DNA of 64,000 nucleotides, taken from NCBI GenBank assembly GCA_964036295.1, contig OZ038466.1:9016001-9080000 (forward strand), in the 5' to 3' direction. The notes beneath the pieces were generated by a model. The model searched no databases. It had not been told where the DNA came from and was given only the letters and a program-made list of their open reading frames with translations. Position numbers and translations under genes: made by a program. Source of the DNA: Plumapathes pennacea. Its lineage: Eukaryota > Cnidaria > Anthozoa > Antipatharia > Myriopathidae. Below, one piece after another: positions 53,063-64,000 of the stretch; position 1 is the stretch's first letter; the number at the start of each line of letters is the position of its first letter.

Positions 53063-56000
53063 ATGTCGGATCAATACTTAGTTCACATGAACAAATGCTT
53101 CCTTGTATTGCATATTTTGATTTTGTGTTTGCTACTGTTGGAGAGCGCCGAGAGTAGGAGTCAAGTAATTGTGAACAGTGTGCCAGTAGGAGGACCGTTG
53201 ACCGGTCAGTACGCACTACCCGAGAAAGAAGGAACAGGAGCATCAAAAGAAACAGAAAAACCGGAAAATCCGAGCGAAGGGACCAAACCTGAAACAGAAA
53301 CAACATCCACCGCGAGTGAAGATAAAATCTGTACAAGCCCTGATTGTGAAAAAGTTGCGGACTTGATCGAGAAGTCTATCGACGAAAGTGTTAAACCCTG
53401 TGACAATTTTTACGAGTACGCTTGTGGAAGCTGGATAAAGACGCATAAGGTGCCCAAACATCACGCGCAGTTCTCAAGGATAACACAACTCTCCAACGAT
53501 AACGAAGAGAAGATATTGGATGCACTGAAGAGTAACCAGAGCACCGACTCGGAAACTGTGATGAAAGTGAAGAATTTCTACCGCTCTTGCATGGACGAAA
53601 CAACTATCGATCAATTAGGGAAAACACCACTTCTTGACTACATCAAGAGCTTGGGATCATGGGCTTTAAATGACACCTGGACTGCTCCAAATTGGGAGTT
53701 TCACCAGGTTTTTAAGCATATACAGAAAAACTACGCAATCGAACTTTTCTTTACCTTGGATACCATCCCGGACCCCTCGGAGAAAAAGAAAAAGCACATC
53801 CTTTTGGTAGGTAGTGTTCTTCTGATATGGTCGCAGAGTTTTTGAAATCCTTCCCCTTTATATTAACAACAGCCATTGCAAGGTTTTGATCAATTACACT
53901 AATGCATTTCGAGGAAATTAGAAAAAATTTCTCGAAGACTGAATGATTTCACACAACTGAAGGGGGGTATCTCTCAAGTGTTTTAACTGTTTTTATAATG
54001 ATTAAACCTAATATCTCAGTAGAATACTTATTGGCATGCCATAAACCATATACGTTTAGACTCGGGCCAACCTGATCTAAACCGACAGGAAGACAAAAAT
54101 GTTCAGTGATTTGTTGTAAATTCTTTCGAAACTCTGGGCAAATCGTTAACTCTATTCGACCTTCATCTTCACTTTAGACTGTTCTCAAAAATCTCAACAC
54201 TCAAAAATCTCTGATAGGAAAATTGTCGGGAGGCGAAATTCTTTATGATTTGGAGCAACAACATAACCCAAAAAACTCTGGAAGAATGTTATTAAGAAGG
54301 TCAACTGCAGGCATGGATAACTATATGACGGAATATTCATGCTCGATTCTTTCTTATTCCAACTCTAACAGATCGATCAAGCCGGTCTCAACTTGCCCCA
54401 GATTATATACTTCACCAGTCCAAAGGTAGGTGTCCTGTAGATTCTCACCTGACAGCCTGGTGCTACGATCCGCTATGACCATTTTCCGTCAATGTTCCAA
54501 AATGGTGATGGTATCCCTCTATTAAAAGTGGAGGGGAAATCGTTGTTAGCAAGAAGCGCACGAGATCGCATTAGAGTCTAAAACCCATTGAGGTGGCGGG
54601 TTTCCGTTATAATAGGCAGTTTAGATTGCCCTAGGTGCAGTCCTCAGCGCACAACCGCAAAAAGTCACAAATCATGGTTGCCGTACTCCTGTCACGTTTT
54701 CAACTCCAGAAAAATAGAAAGTAAGTAAAATACCGCAGCAATAAGCTGGTGCTATTTCAGAATTTGCCATCTTTAGCAAAACGTGACGGGTAAGTCAGAT
54801 CATGTGACTTCTCGCAGTTTGTAGGCTGCGGGAATGCAAACTGCCTAATAAGTCGACGACAAACGGCTAAAGCGAACGGACCGAACCTTGGTTATTTGGC
54901 ATAATGCATGATGCTGTTTTCTTGGATTCTAGTTAAGTATCAGGTAATAAAAACTGAGATAGTTTAAGCAGGAAAACTGACAGGAGGCATTCTGGTTCCC
55001 TTTCCCAATAACACTTGTTTTTGAGATTTGGAAGGGAAAGGATTGCTGCTGCTGAGTTATACGATACGAAGCGGACAACTATTCTGCTACCTACATTACT
55101 ACTATAACCTCTTTAGATGGAATGGACAAAAGTTTCACGTTTTAATCAACAGATCTTACGAATGGTGTGGAGCTACATGTGGAAAATTGTCAAGGAGACT
55201 GGAATCGAGAAAAAAGCAGCAAAAAAAGCCATGAAAGACATTCTAAAGCTCGAGATGAAGATGGCACTCGTAAGTAAAGATGCAGCACACAACGACAAGA
55301 GGATAAATATGCTTCGGTAGACCTCTTAAATACAATTTCCATGTTGCCCGAAAGATTTCACCCTAGGCCTCGTTTTGAAACAGAGGCAACATGTCCTGTT
55401 ACTCTGCATACTTTAAAATTGCTATGTTATCACATGCACGTATGAATCTGGAGCCTTCTCTTATAAAGTTTTCAAGCTTGAAACGCTAAAATAGGAAACA
55501 AAAATAAAAGAAAAACGTCAAGAAAGAAAGTAAGTGAGTCACTTCAAATTCGGAGCATGTTTGTTTGGGCCCATTTCAGAATGGGAATAGCGGGCTTGTG
55601 GTTATAAAATGTGTTAGTTCAGGCTGACTTGATTGCAGATGTATTCGCAACTGTGACTAAATATTAGTGTTTGAGTGAAAGTACTCAAAATATTATAGAT
55701 TAAAATTAGCCTAAGAACAAACGGTTCAATCAGTTACTCGGCTTATGGATGCTTTTATGTCCAAACATTTTCTCTCCAGGTTTCCATTCCCAAGATAGCC
55801 AAAAAGTACGTAAGGATTCCACTGAACAAACTCGCCAAAGTGATACCCGAGGTGAGGTGCTTTTACTTAAGCGAGTCTCCACTACAATTGCTCAAAATAC
55901 GAATTCTCCCAAGCATAAAATAAGAAAATGTATGAGTGACGAATAGAGAATTTGTTTTAATCAGCTGTCATTTAAGCAACGTATCAAATGCCAAATTCTC

Positions 56001-59000
56001 CATACTTAATGATATATCTCTGGTGGGAGACTGAAAAGAGAAAATTGAAGTTGATCACTCTTGGGAGTGAAAGGGATAAATTGAAACGCGTCTTGCACCA
56101 AGATAATTTACTTATAACATAATAGTGGATGTTTCACCATTTTTTGAAAAGTCTTGATGCCACTAATCTTCCACCGAAACACCGAAGTACGACTCGCAAA
56201 ACAGTGGGACGAAAACGTTGAATTATTTGGGTTGAACGTGTAAACGGGAGGTGAAAACGTATCGTTTTGAAGCAAAAACGCGTCCGTGTAAACACAAGTT
56301 GAGTGGTAGGTCTAATTACAGCAACGTATCCGTGTTGACAATACAGTTTCCATGGCAAAAGCATCTCGAGGATGTGCTGGCTCCCAATCCAGTCAAGCCA
56401 ACAGACAACGTGGTCGTCTTAGCAAATAACTATCTCCCAGACGTGATCGAACTTCTCCGCAAAGAAAAGAAAAGGTGCGTTTAAAAAACTGGCGCACGTC
56501 ACGATCCTGCATACTACTTTTGTAACATTGCGCGCAATAGTTATTGGTTGGTCACACGGTGCAATGTTGTACGTAATTGGTTGGTTACACGGTGCAATGT
56601 TCAACATAATTGGTTGGTTACACGGTGCAATGTTCAACGTAATTGGTTGGTTACACGATGCAATGTTGTATGTAATTGGTTGGTTACACGGTGCAATGTT
56701 GTACGTAATTGGTTGGCCACACGGTGCAATGTTGTACGTAATTGGTTGGTTACACAGTGTAATGTTTTGCACAATGTTACTGAAGACAAACTAAAAGTCA
56801 CTTCTACTTTTGTAGCACTGCGCGCAATGCTGTAAGCAAATGGTTTGACACATGGTGCAATGTTGTACGTAATTGGTTGGTTACACGTGCAATGTTGTAA
56901 GTAATTGGTTGGTTACACAGTGTAATGTTTTGCACAATGTTACTGAAGACAAACTAAAAGTCACTTCTACTTTTGTAGCACTGCGCGCAATGTTGTAAGC
57001 AAATGGTTTGACACATGGTGCAATGTTGTACGACATTGGTTGGTTGGTTGGTTGGTCAGAGCGAATGACGGAGGGCTAGCGCACGAAACGTCAGATATTC
57101 TCTTTCACGGCGTTCCATTACCCTCATCAACACACAGTTGATACACCAGTTTGTCTTCCGCCACGCCGACGCAGTCAACGTAGTTCTCTTAAGAGCTGGT
57201 ATTACACAATAAGATATACACTCTGCCTGCCACGTTCTATCATCTGGTTGCCCACCAGAATATCGCTTCCAGAATTGCGCTTCGCAAACTGAGCATGATT
57301 GTGAAAGTGGCTTATTGGTTGGACACAATGTTGCGCGCAATATTTCTGAAGACGAAATGGAAGTTACTTCTATTTTTGTAATACTGCGCAAAATGTTGTA
57401 CATAATATTGGTTTGACACACGGCGCGATGCTGTACGTAATTGGCTGGTTACGCGGTGCAATATTGCGCAGTGTGTCCGGACCTCCAGTCCAACAAATAT
57501 TCAAGTATTCTGACTGTTGATCTGTTTCCTGGTGACAGCACGTTAGCTAATTACATGGTGTGGCGATCAATTAAGGATCTGGTGCCGCTGCTCTCCGACA
57601 ACTTCCGCAAGATTCACATGACATACAAAAAGAAACTTCTGGGCACTAAAAAAGATAAACCTCGCTGGAAGCAATGCTTTGGTTATACAAACAGCATCTT
57701 GGGGCCCTTGGTGGGGGCAGTTTTCGTGCGGAATGAGTTCAGTAAACAAGAGAAGCAAAAGGTCAGTAAATCCAAAATGAATAGTTGCCAACCCCTACCG
57801 ATTTAGGCTGGTATTTTTGCTACCGATCTGAAGGATATCCTACCGCCTCATTTCAAACGCATAATGCTTTCAAGCCGATCCACTCTGTGACTTTTATGGA
57901 CATATGAATTTATAGTTATCTTATTCTGACAAGTTTCCAGAGTTGACAAGTGTGTATGCATCATTTGCCCCACAAAATGAAGAATTTTAGTCTACATGTA
58001 AGAGGTTCTGAATTTTTAAAAATTCCTGAGGATGCTCGTGCCCCCAGAGCTCACTCAGAAGGCGATCGCCAAATATCTTTTAGTACCTCTTCTTTACCAT
58101 TTTATCTTAAAATATTGGCAAACGTGTGAATACGCCGCTACACTTTTATCGTTAAAGGTGGAGGTTATGATGAAAGGAATTATCGACGCCTTCAAAGAAC
58201 GTGTTGAAGAGGTTGGCTGGATAGATAAACAAACTGTACAGGCTGTCAAAGAGAAGGTGGGTAACGTAACACAGTAAAGATTCACTTTTCTAGTACTTTC
58301 TTGGGATATACAAATGGACAATGAATGGTAACTTCGGCTACAGTCTTTAACAAAAGTAGGAGAAATGGGGGACGAGAATTTACGTTATCAAAAAACTGAT
58401 AATCGAGATGTTACGGAGTGCAGGAATGATCATTTTATACATCTACATTAAGCTTCACGTCACGACGTTATGTCTTGATATGTTTTCCAGGCGGATGCTG
58501 CTACATACAAAGTCGGCTTCCCAGAATACCTCTGGAACGACAACACGTTTCACGACAGATACCAGAAGGTACATGCCATTCTGACGTCATCATATACTTT
58601 CTCTAGAGGTTCTTCAGGTTTTAAACTCACGTTCATTTTGAAAGTTAGCTTCATGGACAAAAGAAAGTAATTGTATTACCTGCACTTACAACAGCCCGTA
58701 TGTCCAAATATATTCTACTTTTGTTTTTGCCGAATTTTTGTTACACTTTGAGCATAATTCTTGTCTTAAGCTGAAGTAAATAACCTTATGTTAAGACGGG
58801 TTGTGGTTCTTTACTTGCAGCTGGAGATCTGTCCAAGCCGGTGGTTTGAAAATGTTCTCAACACCGACAGGTTTGCCAATTATCAGACATTCAAAAAACT
58901 GGGAAAAAGTGTGGATCAGAACCAGTAAGTCCCACAGTACTACATTTTCCACTCATATTGTCCTTACACAGTTTACCCGCAATTAGGCAATCTAAACAAG

Positions 59001-62000
59001 TGCAAACGTTTTTCTTCAAACTTCTGAACGGCGTCCAATACGTCTTTCTCCATGCCCAATGCAGTTAAAAACTAGTTCTCTCAAGTACTAGCTTTCCACT
59101 GTATTCCATTCTTGACAAATTGATGACTTCTCAACAAATAGTTCGTTATTTCGTTCTATTCTGTCAACTGCTTCGCTGGCATACTTAATTCTCTGTTTAA
59201 TCAATCATCCAGCCCCTTTTGCCATCTATGAAGCAGACTGTTATGCTCTGCGTTTACAAGTGACAATTGCCTCACTCTAATCTTTTAGGTGGATTACTGT
59301 GCCACAACTGGTGAACGCATTTTACGTAATTACAAAAAATGAAGTAGGTATGTACACATGTGCACGAGACAAACGAACTATATAACGTGCCTACATTATC
59401 TGGGAGAAGATAATCTCGTCTAAACTTAGCTACCGCGCCTAGAGTTCACATCACAGATCGACTGACTGACGAACATTAAGATTTGAGATAGCGTCACGAT
59501 TAGTAGCCCTGGCAGAGCTCGGGGACAAACTTGTACAAAGTCCTTGAGCTAAGAATGTATCAATTTCAATTTACAGTGATCCCCGCGGGAATTCTCCAGC
59601 CTCCATTCTTTTACTCCCACGAAATTCCCAGGTAAGAGGAAACCATTTAGGATAAACTGATCTTAATGTTGTGGTGGTGAGTGAAAAAGGAAAAAAAAAA
59701 GCAGAATTACACAGTAAAATGTGAAATCCTTCGAGTTTATTTACTCTGCCGTGCATCTCTTTGTATGGTATTGAGGACTTTGAAGAAATAGAACAAAAAA
59801 AAAAAAAAAAACACACGTTCAGTTATATGATCATTTGGAATCACTGCATAAAGAACGGTTGACTGCGCCGAACTTAACCTTCTTACTCCCAAGAGTGATC
59901 AACTTCGATTTTCTCCTTCAGTTTACCACGCCAGAGATATATCATATAGTAAAGAGAACTTGGCTTTTCATCCTTTGCTCAGATGAAAGATGATTTTAAA
60001 ACTCTTATTCTCACTACATCACTCACGTTTTCTTCTTGAAAAATTAAGATAATCTCTATTTTAAGCTTGAGAATGAAAGCGTTAAAAACTTTTACTCAGT
60101 GCATCAACGAACACTGACGTGATTCTTCACGAATTCCTATCTATTACTGCATTGTTCTCGCACGTTTTTGTGGCAACGCTAATTTTAGCAAATACATTCC
60201 AAAGCACTAGTTCTTTACTTTTTCATGTGAGTCTAAAACGGACCTGTTTTTTGTTGTTGTTGTTGTTGTTTGTCCTTTTCCAACACAAGGTCCATCAGTT
60301 ATGGAGCTATTGGTCACGTATTAGGACATGAACTGACGCACGGATTTGACACTACAGGTATACCACCCTCCCCTCCCTTATCTCTCACAGATTAGAATAT
60401 TCTAGCGGGCCACTTGACAATCAAACTTGACCGGCAGAGTGGAGAACCACTGCACTGACCATAATGAAATTATACGTAGAAACACAGAATGAGTAGAGAG
60501 ATTCACTTCACAGCCACTCGCACGTAAAAAGGAAGTAATAAGTACTAAACAGTCAACTCCTTCTTAACGGATACCACTTTAAGACGTTTCTTCAGTCATT
60601 TACTCTAACTGTGCTCTCTTTAAGACGGACACCTCTCTAAAACGGACAGTTGGAGCCGGTCCCGAGGATGTTCGTCTTGTGGGGAGTAGATTGTATTAGC
60701 TATTGCGCATAAGCGTGAAACTGCCTTAGAGCCTCTTCGCACTAGAGACTGGATTAATTATTAATTAACTAAGCATCCAATGCAAGACGACGGCTTATTT
60801 GAAGTTTGGTACTGACTTACAATAAAATATTCGCTGGTGACCAAGTGTCCTTCACACTTGAAAAGTAAGTTGTAAATGTCGACGTTATTTTCGTTCAATT
60901 CCACAAGTGCGAACCGGACCTTATTGGAAATTATAACTCACGTCGCAAAGAAAGGGCTCAGAGCGCTAGAGGAGAAAAAAAAAGAGCACATTGTCTGTGG
61001 TTAATACTTGAATGCTTTCACTACAGGTCGCAAATTTGACAAAAACGGCGAGGTGATCGAAAAGAGGACCAAGTGGAGTAAACCCGCGATCAAAATGTTC
61101 GAAGAAAAAGCCAAATGTTTAGTGGAGCAGTTTAATCACTACAAAGTCCTCGGAAAATTTCATGTAAGTGCATCGGCGGAAAACTAAATACAGTAGACAG
61201 ATACGCATAGAAACCAAAAAAGAAAGAGAAAGACAAGTTGGGAAAAAAAACGTTCCCCGTATTACAGTCAAAGCTCTCTGAGCGAACACTCTCGTAAGCG
61301 GACAGCTCTACTTACGGACGCCTTTGCGAAACCCCCGTTTAAACTGTAGCTCAGTCAAACTCTGTATTTACACATTCTAGTATAAAGCGAACAGTTTCAG
61401 ATACGGACACTGTTTCTGGTTCCCAAGGGTGTCCGTTTACGGGAGCTTTAACTATACTTACTTCACCTGGCGGAGCACAGGTGCATGGGTGCACATGAGT
61501 CCGAAGGTGCATGTCTGCTTATACATATCCGTTAATTTCATGTTCAATTAGCGTTCTAAAGTTAGTGCTCAAAATTCTAACCGTTTACAGGTGGACGGCT
61601 TGCAAACGTTGGGTGAAAACATAGCGGACGGAGGAGGAGTCAAACTAGCGTTCAGGGTAAGCTATGTCAGTACGCACATATTAAAGGCTGGTTCACACGG
61701 TAAAGCGCAAGAGAATGAAAATTTGTTCATTCTCTTGCGCTTACGTTTGCCCTTGCTACCAGGGGTAGGCTCAGGGGCGGATCCAGACCGGTTTACGAAA
61801 ACGTGCCTTTGGCGCTCGGTACTGATATCAGCAAGGGCACAAAACGCTAGAGCATAGAAAGATTCCCTCACCTTAAAACACCATGGCTGTTGAGCCTCTT
61901 AATTTGAAGGGATTTATGAATACTATCCTTTCATGCTGAGAAAGAACAAAACAGAGTTAAAAGTATATTGCCGTATTCTGACTCTCTGAAGGCCTACCAA

Positions 62001-62783
62001 AACTTCATCAAAGAGAATGGGAAAGAAGAGGTGCTTCCTAAGCTGAACATGACCAGTGAAGAACTCTTCTTTCTTGGATACGCTCAGGTGAGTGACAGTG
62101 AAGGTGCTCTGCTGTTCACATACTGTATAGTGATTCCTCATGTACATAATCAGATGAAAACTTTGTTCACAATCTAAAGTGGTGCATGTTATGGGTGACA
62201 TAGTGCTATGCGGAATGGATCCAGTAACCATCCCATTCTGAAGACAGTCTGCACTGTGTTCAGAATGGTTACTGGATCCAATGGTATTAGAAAAAAGAAT
62301 TAACTGGAATTATATGCAATATGTTTTGCTCAACAGAAAGAGTGCACCCGTACCACTCCTTTAGCTGAATACCTTTCTGTGAAAGAGGATGTGCATGCTT
62401 TGACAAAATACAGGTGAGTGCCGACACATACTTACTAAAGGTAAATTGAATCTATGTATGCCTCATGGAAACAGGGTGTCTGCTGAAACAGCTTAAACTA
62501 AATGTTGCTATTCACATTCAAACAAGGGCAAAATCAAATGAGAAATTACGAGTATTGGTAAGTGACTGTTGACAATACAGTTGAAGCTCCCATATGATTC
62601 TATATCAGCTAGAGTTAGATTTTTCTCACCTGCATGCCATAACCATAACCAGTGCTGATAATATGCTACTTGTCTTGCCACAGGGTAATTGGAACTCTTT
62701 CAAATTTCAAACAATTTTCTGAAGTCTTCAAGTGTCCTGTTGATGCTCCTATGAACCCAAAGAAGAAGTGTGAAGTTTGGTGA
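53063..62783 (+). CDS. M13 family zinc metallopeptidase (neprilysin / endothelin-converting enzyme type)
   Basis: Seventeen exons: 53063-53806, 54372-54425, 55153-55269, 55780-55851, 56347-56474, 57539-57761, 58158-58256, 58491-58568, 58821-58924, 59289-59347, 59577-59631, 60290-60357, 61027-61163, 61591-61656, 61992-62087, 62337-62413, 62684-62783. All introns are GT..AG, all phases agree, total 2277 nt or 758 residues, the normal family length. M13 enzymes cleave extracellular peptides on the amino side of hydrophobic residues. Key parts: hydrophobic N-terminus (12-29), a Glu/Thr/Lys/Pro-rich linker, [12 protein letters not shown] (113-124), NAFY substrate-binding (549-552), PAGILQPPF, zinc motif HELTH (591-595), GENIAD with the third ligand E655 and D659, and terminal CEVW. 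The hydrophobic segment starts after only 11 residues and is followed by ESAESRS, so cleavage and secretion are as likely as anchoring. The ATG has good context (ACCATGT). ATTAAA at 62842 may be the polyadenylation signal. Confidence 0.95.
55890..56085 (+). mobile_element. Dispersed repeat (GAAGTTGATCACTC family), copy 2
   Basis: Same order of landmarks as 50345-50565, ending AATTGAAGTTGATCACTCTT then GGGAGTGAAAGGG. It lies in intron 4 of the M13 gene. Confidence 0.75.
56530..57060 (+). repeat. 33-bp minisatellite with a larger duplicated block, M13 intron 5
   Basis: Seven units of about 33 bp (TTGGTTGGTTACACGGTGCA, ATGTTGTACGTAA or ATGTTCAACGTAA) lie at 56540-56770. A larger block (GTAATGTTTTGCACAATGTT, ACTGAAGACAAACTAAAAGT, CTACTTTTGTAGCACTGCGC) then occurs twice, near 56757 and 56921. 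Because 33 bp is a whole number of codons, long ORFs appear on both strands; they are not genes. Degenerate relatives continue to about 57475. Confidence 0.93.
59868..60090 (-). mobile_element. Dispersed repeat (GAAGTTGATCACTC family), copy 3, inverted
   Basis: Reverse complement of copies 1 and 2: ACTCCCAAGAGTGATCAACT, CCAGAGATATATCATATAGT, AACTTGGC and CATCACTCACGTTTTCTTC. It lies in intron 11 of the M13 gene. Confidence 0.75.
60548..60695. mobile_element. TIR element (CAGTCAACTCC family), copy B
   Basis: Starts AACAGTCAACTCCTTCTTAA and contains AAGACGGACACCTCTCTAAA, GGTCCCGAGG, as in copy A. The right end is degraded (GGGGAGTAGATTGTA). Intron 12 of the M13 gene. Confidence 0.7.
60728..60925. 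mobile_element. MITE-like element (GCCCGGTCGCACTA family), copy 2
   Basis: Shares with 43141-43332 the words TTCGCACTA or TCGCACTA, TTTGAAGTTTG, CACTTGA, AGTTGTAAA, GTCGACGTTATTTTCGTT and CACAAGTG, with an end CGAACCGGACC. Intron 12 of the M13 gene. Confidence 0.65.
61268..61460. mobile_element. Diverged TIR element related to the CAGTCAACTCC family
   Basis: Left AGTCAAAGCTCTCTGAGCGA and right GTTTACGGGAGCTTTAACTA are inverted, and the interior has GCGGACAGC, ACGGACAC, CCCAAGGGTGTCCG words typical of the family. Intron 13 of the M13 gene. Confidence 0.55.
61703..61742. repeat. Perfect 16-bp hairpin in M13 intron 14
   Basis: AAGCGCAAGAGAATGA (61703-61718) and its exact complement (61727-61742) with an 8-base loop; likely the centre or end of a MITE. 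Confidence 0.8.
62217..62279. repeat. Hairpin in M13 intron 15
   Basis: GGATCCAGTAACCAT then ATTCTGAA on the left (with three extra C) pairs with TTCAGAATGGTTACTGGATC on the right; the spacer is about 16 bases. Confidence 0.75.
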
Positions 62784-63284
62784 GGCAGTAGTGTTCACAG
62801 AGCCAAAAACTTTCATAAAAAAGTTTATGAGAAATTTGAAAATTAAATCCAAAACCCACTATAGACATAGACACGTAAAATGTGCCTCATTTGATTAGTA
62901 AATGCAAAAACAGACTAATGACACTATATTAGTACCAGATACAGTCCAGTATCACTACACAGTAGTTTGCATTTAATCGAGGTTCTTTGCTTATTTTTCT
63001 TCTTTTCTTCTCAGCTATTATTCAATTTAATATGCCATCTCACACCTTTTAGCATGACCTGCACTAACAGTGGAATGATTAAGCTTTATAGTAATGTTAG
63101 ATCACTTTTCTCTTCAAACAATAATTGCAATTATAGCAAACTTTTACAGGCAAGGAATCCCAATAAATATTCTATCATATCATTTTTTGTACATTTTTTG
63201 TCAGTGCCCCCTTGCCATAACTACATGGTTTGCATCCCAAAGATGTGAACCCTCTATTTTAATAAGTACATTGTAATATTTTAC
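62784..63284. other. Downstream flank of the M13 gene
   Basis: AT-rich; holds the likely 3' UTR and polyadenylation signal of the M13 gene near 62842. No further gene seen to the window end at 64000 apart from the repeats listed. Confidence 0.5.
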
Positions 63285-63875
63285 AGTCAACTTCCTCTAA
63301 GGCGGACACCCTTGGGACCATCTCCAAAAGTCCATTTTAGAGGAAATGACTGATAGAAGAAACGGCAGGAGTCCCCCTAGGGGGTGGGGGGCACTCCCTT
63401 AAAATTAGTATAGGGGTGTGCCGCTGAGTCCCTGTGACCCTGACCCTGTTCCAGAGCAAAGAAGGGCAATTTTGCGACCCTGTTCCAGGCAAAATGGTGA
63501 AAATAAATACCCTGTTCCAGACTAGAGGTTACTCCACAAATCGGAAATGGCGTGCTTGAATAAACGTGTGGCGTTGCGTGATTTAAAGCAACAGTTCAGA
63601 GCTGTTTTGCAGTGACCGACTCAACTATAAATCATCAAGGATTCTGGCAGAAAGAAATATCGAGCTTGCTCCAGAGCCAGACTGATTGAAAAATATACCC
63701 TGTTCCAGAGAGAAACAGTGATTTGTATAGTCGGAGAGGCAAAAAGTATACCCTGTTGAGCGGCACATCCCCATATAGCCCATATATGCCCCCGGGGCAG
63801 GAGTCATTCCTACCAGGTTTCTGTCTTAGAGAGGTCTCCATCTTAGAGGGGTGTCTGTAAGAGGAGTTGACTGTA
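63285..63875. mobile_element. TIR element (CAGTCAACTCC family), copy C, split by a nested insertion
   Basis: Left end CAGTCAACTTCCTCTAAGGC and right end TAAGAGGAGTTGACTG are inverted, and TA flanks both sides, suggesting a Tc1/mariner-like target. The inner words CGGACACCCTTGGGACC and TTAGAGGGGTGTCTG also match. The element is broken at 63374-63796 by the minisatellite-carrying element. Confidence 0.8.
63374..63796. mobile_element. Inverted-repeat element carrying a minisatellite, copy 3, with 9-bp duplication
   Basis: Ends CCCCCTAGGGGGTGGGGGGC and GCCCCCGGGG, inner GGGGTGTGCCGCT against GAGCGGCACATCCCC. Inside are diverged units of the form CCCTGTTCCAGAGCAAA. GCAGGAGTC stands on both sides (63365-63373 and 63797-63805), a 9-bp target duplication as made by Mutator-like transposases. 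About 190 bp of non-repeat sequence (63530-63690) also lies within. Confidence 0.8.
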
Positions 63876-64000
63876 TATAGGCACCCTGGTACTTCCTCAA
63901 GAAACTAAAATTTTGCAACATCAGAAAAATCAAATGGATGTAATGGATCAAGCATACAAAGCCATATAATGTCATACTGAATCTTCATGTCTGATGTTGA

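Noticed and set aside
56419..56835. ORFs of 88-117 codons with repeated [15 protein letters not shown] or [15 protein letters not shown] units
   Set aside because: Products of the 33-bp intronic minisatellite; the M13 exons on either side splice in phase across it.

Overview
This is eukaryotic DNA, almost certainly from an invertebrate animal. Genes are split by many short introns with GT..AG boundaries, the GC content looks moderate, and intergenic and intronic DNA is full of small inverted-repeat elements, microsatellites and satellites. The protein families (a multi-exon M13 zinc metallopeptidase, a PA14-containing GalNAc transferase-like protein, an NTPDase, a SNAG zinc-finger factor) are animal families. 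The repeat style suggests a cnidarian such as a coral or sea anemone, but that is an impression and not proof.

Layout. Positions 1-10975 are a 26-bp satellite with higher-order structure, broken by a non-satellite island at 3956-5316. It passes straight into an 11-bp A-tract minisatellite (to about 12385). From 12.4 to 21 kb there is no confident gene; it holds microsatellites, MITE-like elements, a 169-bp tandem array (15331-17828), tandem perfect hairpins near 18.0-18.5 kb and further inverted-repeat elements. From 21.7 to 27.2 kb there are scattered plausible exons of one unrecognised minus-strand gene among repeats. A truncated LINE reverse transcriptase lies at 27590-28533. The gene-rich half follows: a two-exon minus-strand type II membrane protein of unresolved family (28707-30074); a six-exon plus-strand transcription factor with a SNAG peptide, an HNF1-like POU-specific domain and five zinc fingers (33446-40683); an intronless NTPDase (46120-47358); a four-exon minus-strand B4GALNT3/4-like glycosyltransferase (48064-51564); and a 17-exon plus-strand neprilysin/ECE-type M13 peptidase (53063-62783). 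For the last four multi-exon models the splice phases agree at every junction and the total lengths are exact multiples of three.

What stands out. The transcription factor joins a Snail/Gfi-type repressor peptide to an HNF1-type POU-specific domain and C2H2 fingers, an architecture I do not recognise. The glycosyltransferase has lost the usual W-G-G-E-D active-site block. A 376-bp composite foldback element occurs twice with no difference visible by eye, one copy ending 44 bp before an exon of the transcription factor. A family of inverted-repeat elements carries an internal minisatellite, and one copy is nested in another transposon with a 9-bp duplication. The glycosyltransferase and NTPDase genes converge tail to tail. 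Apart from secretory-pathway or cell-surface location of four products, I see no evidence that these genes work in one pathway.
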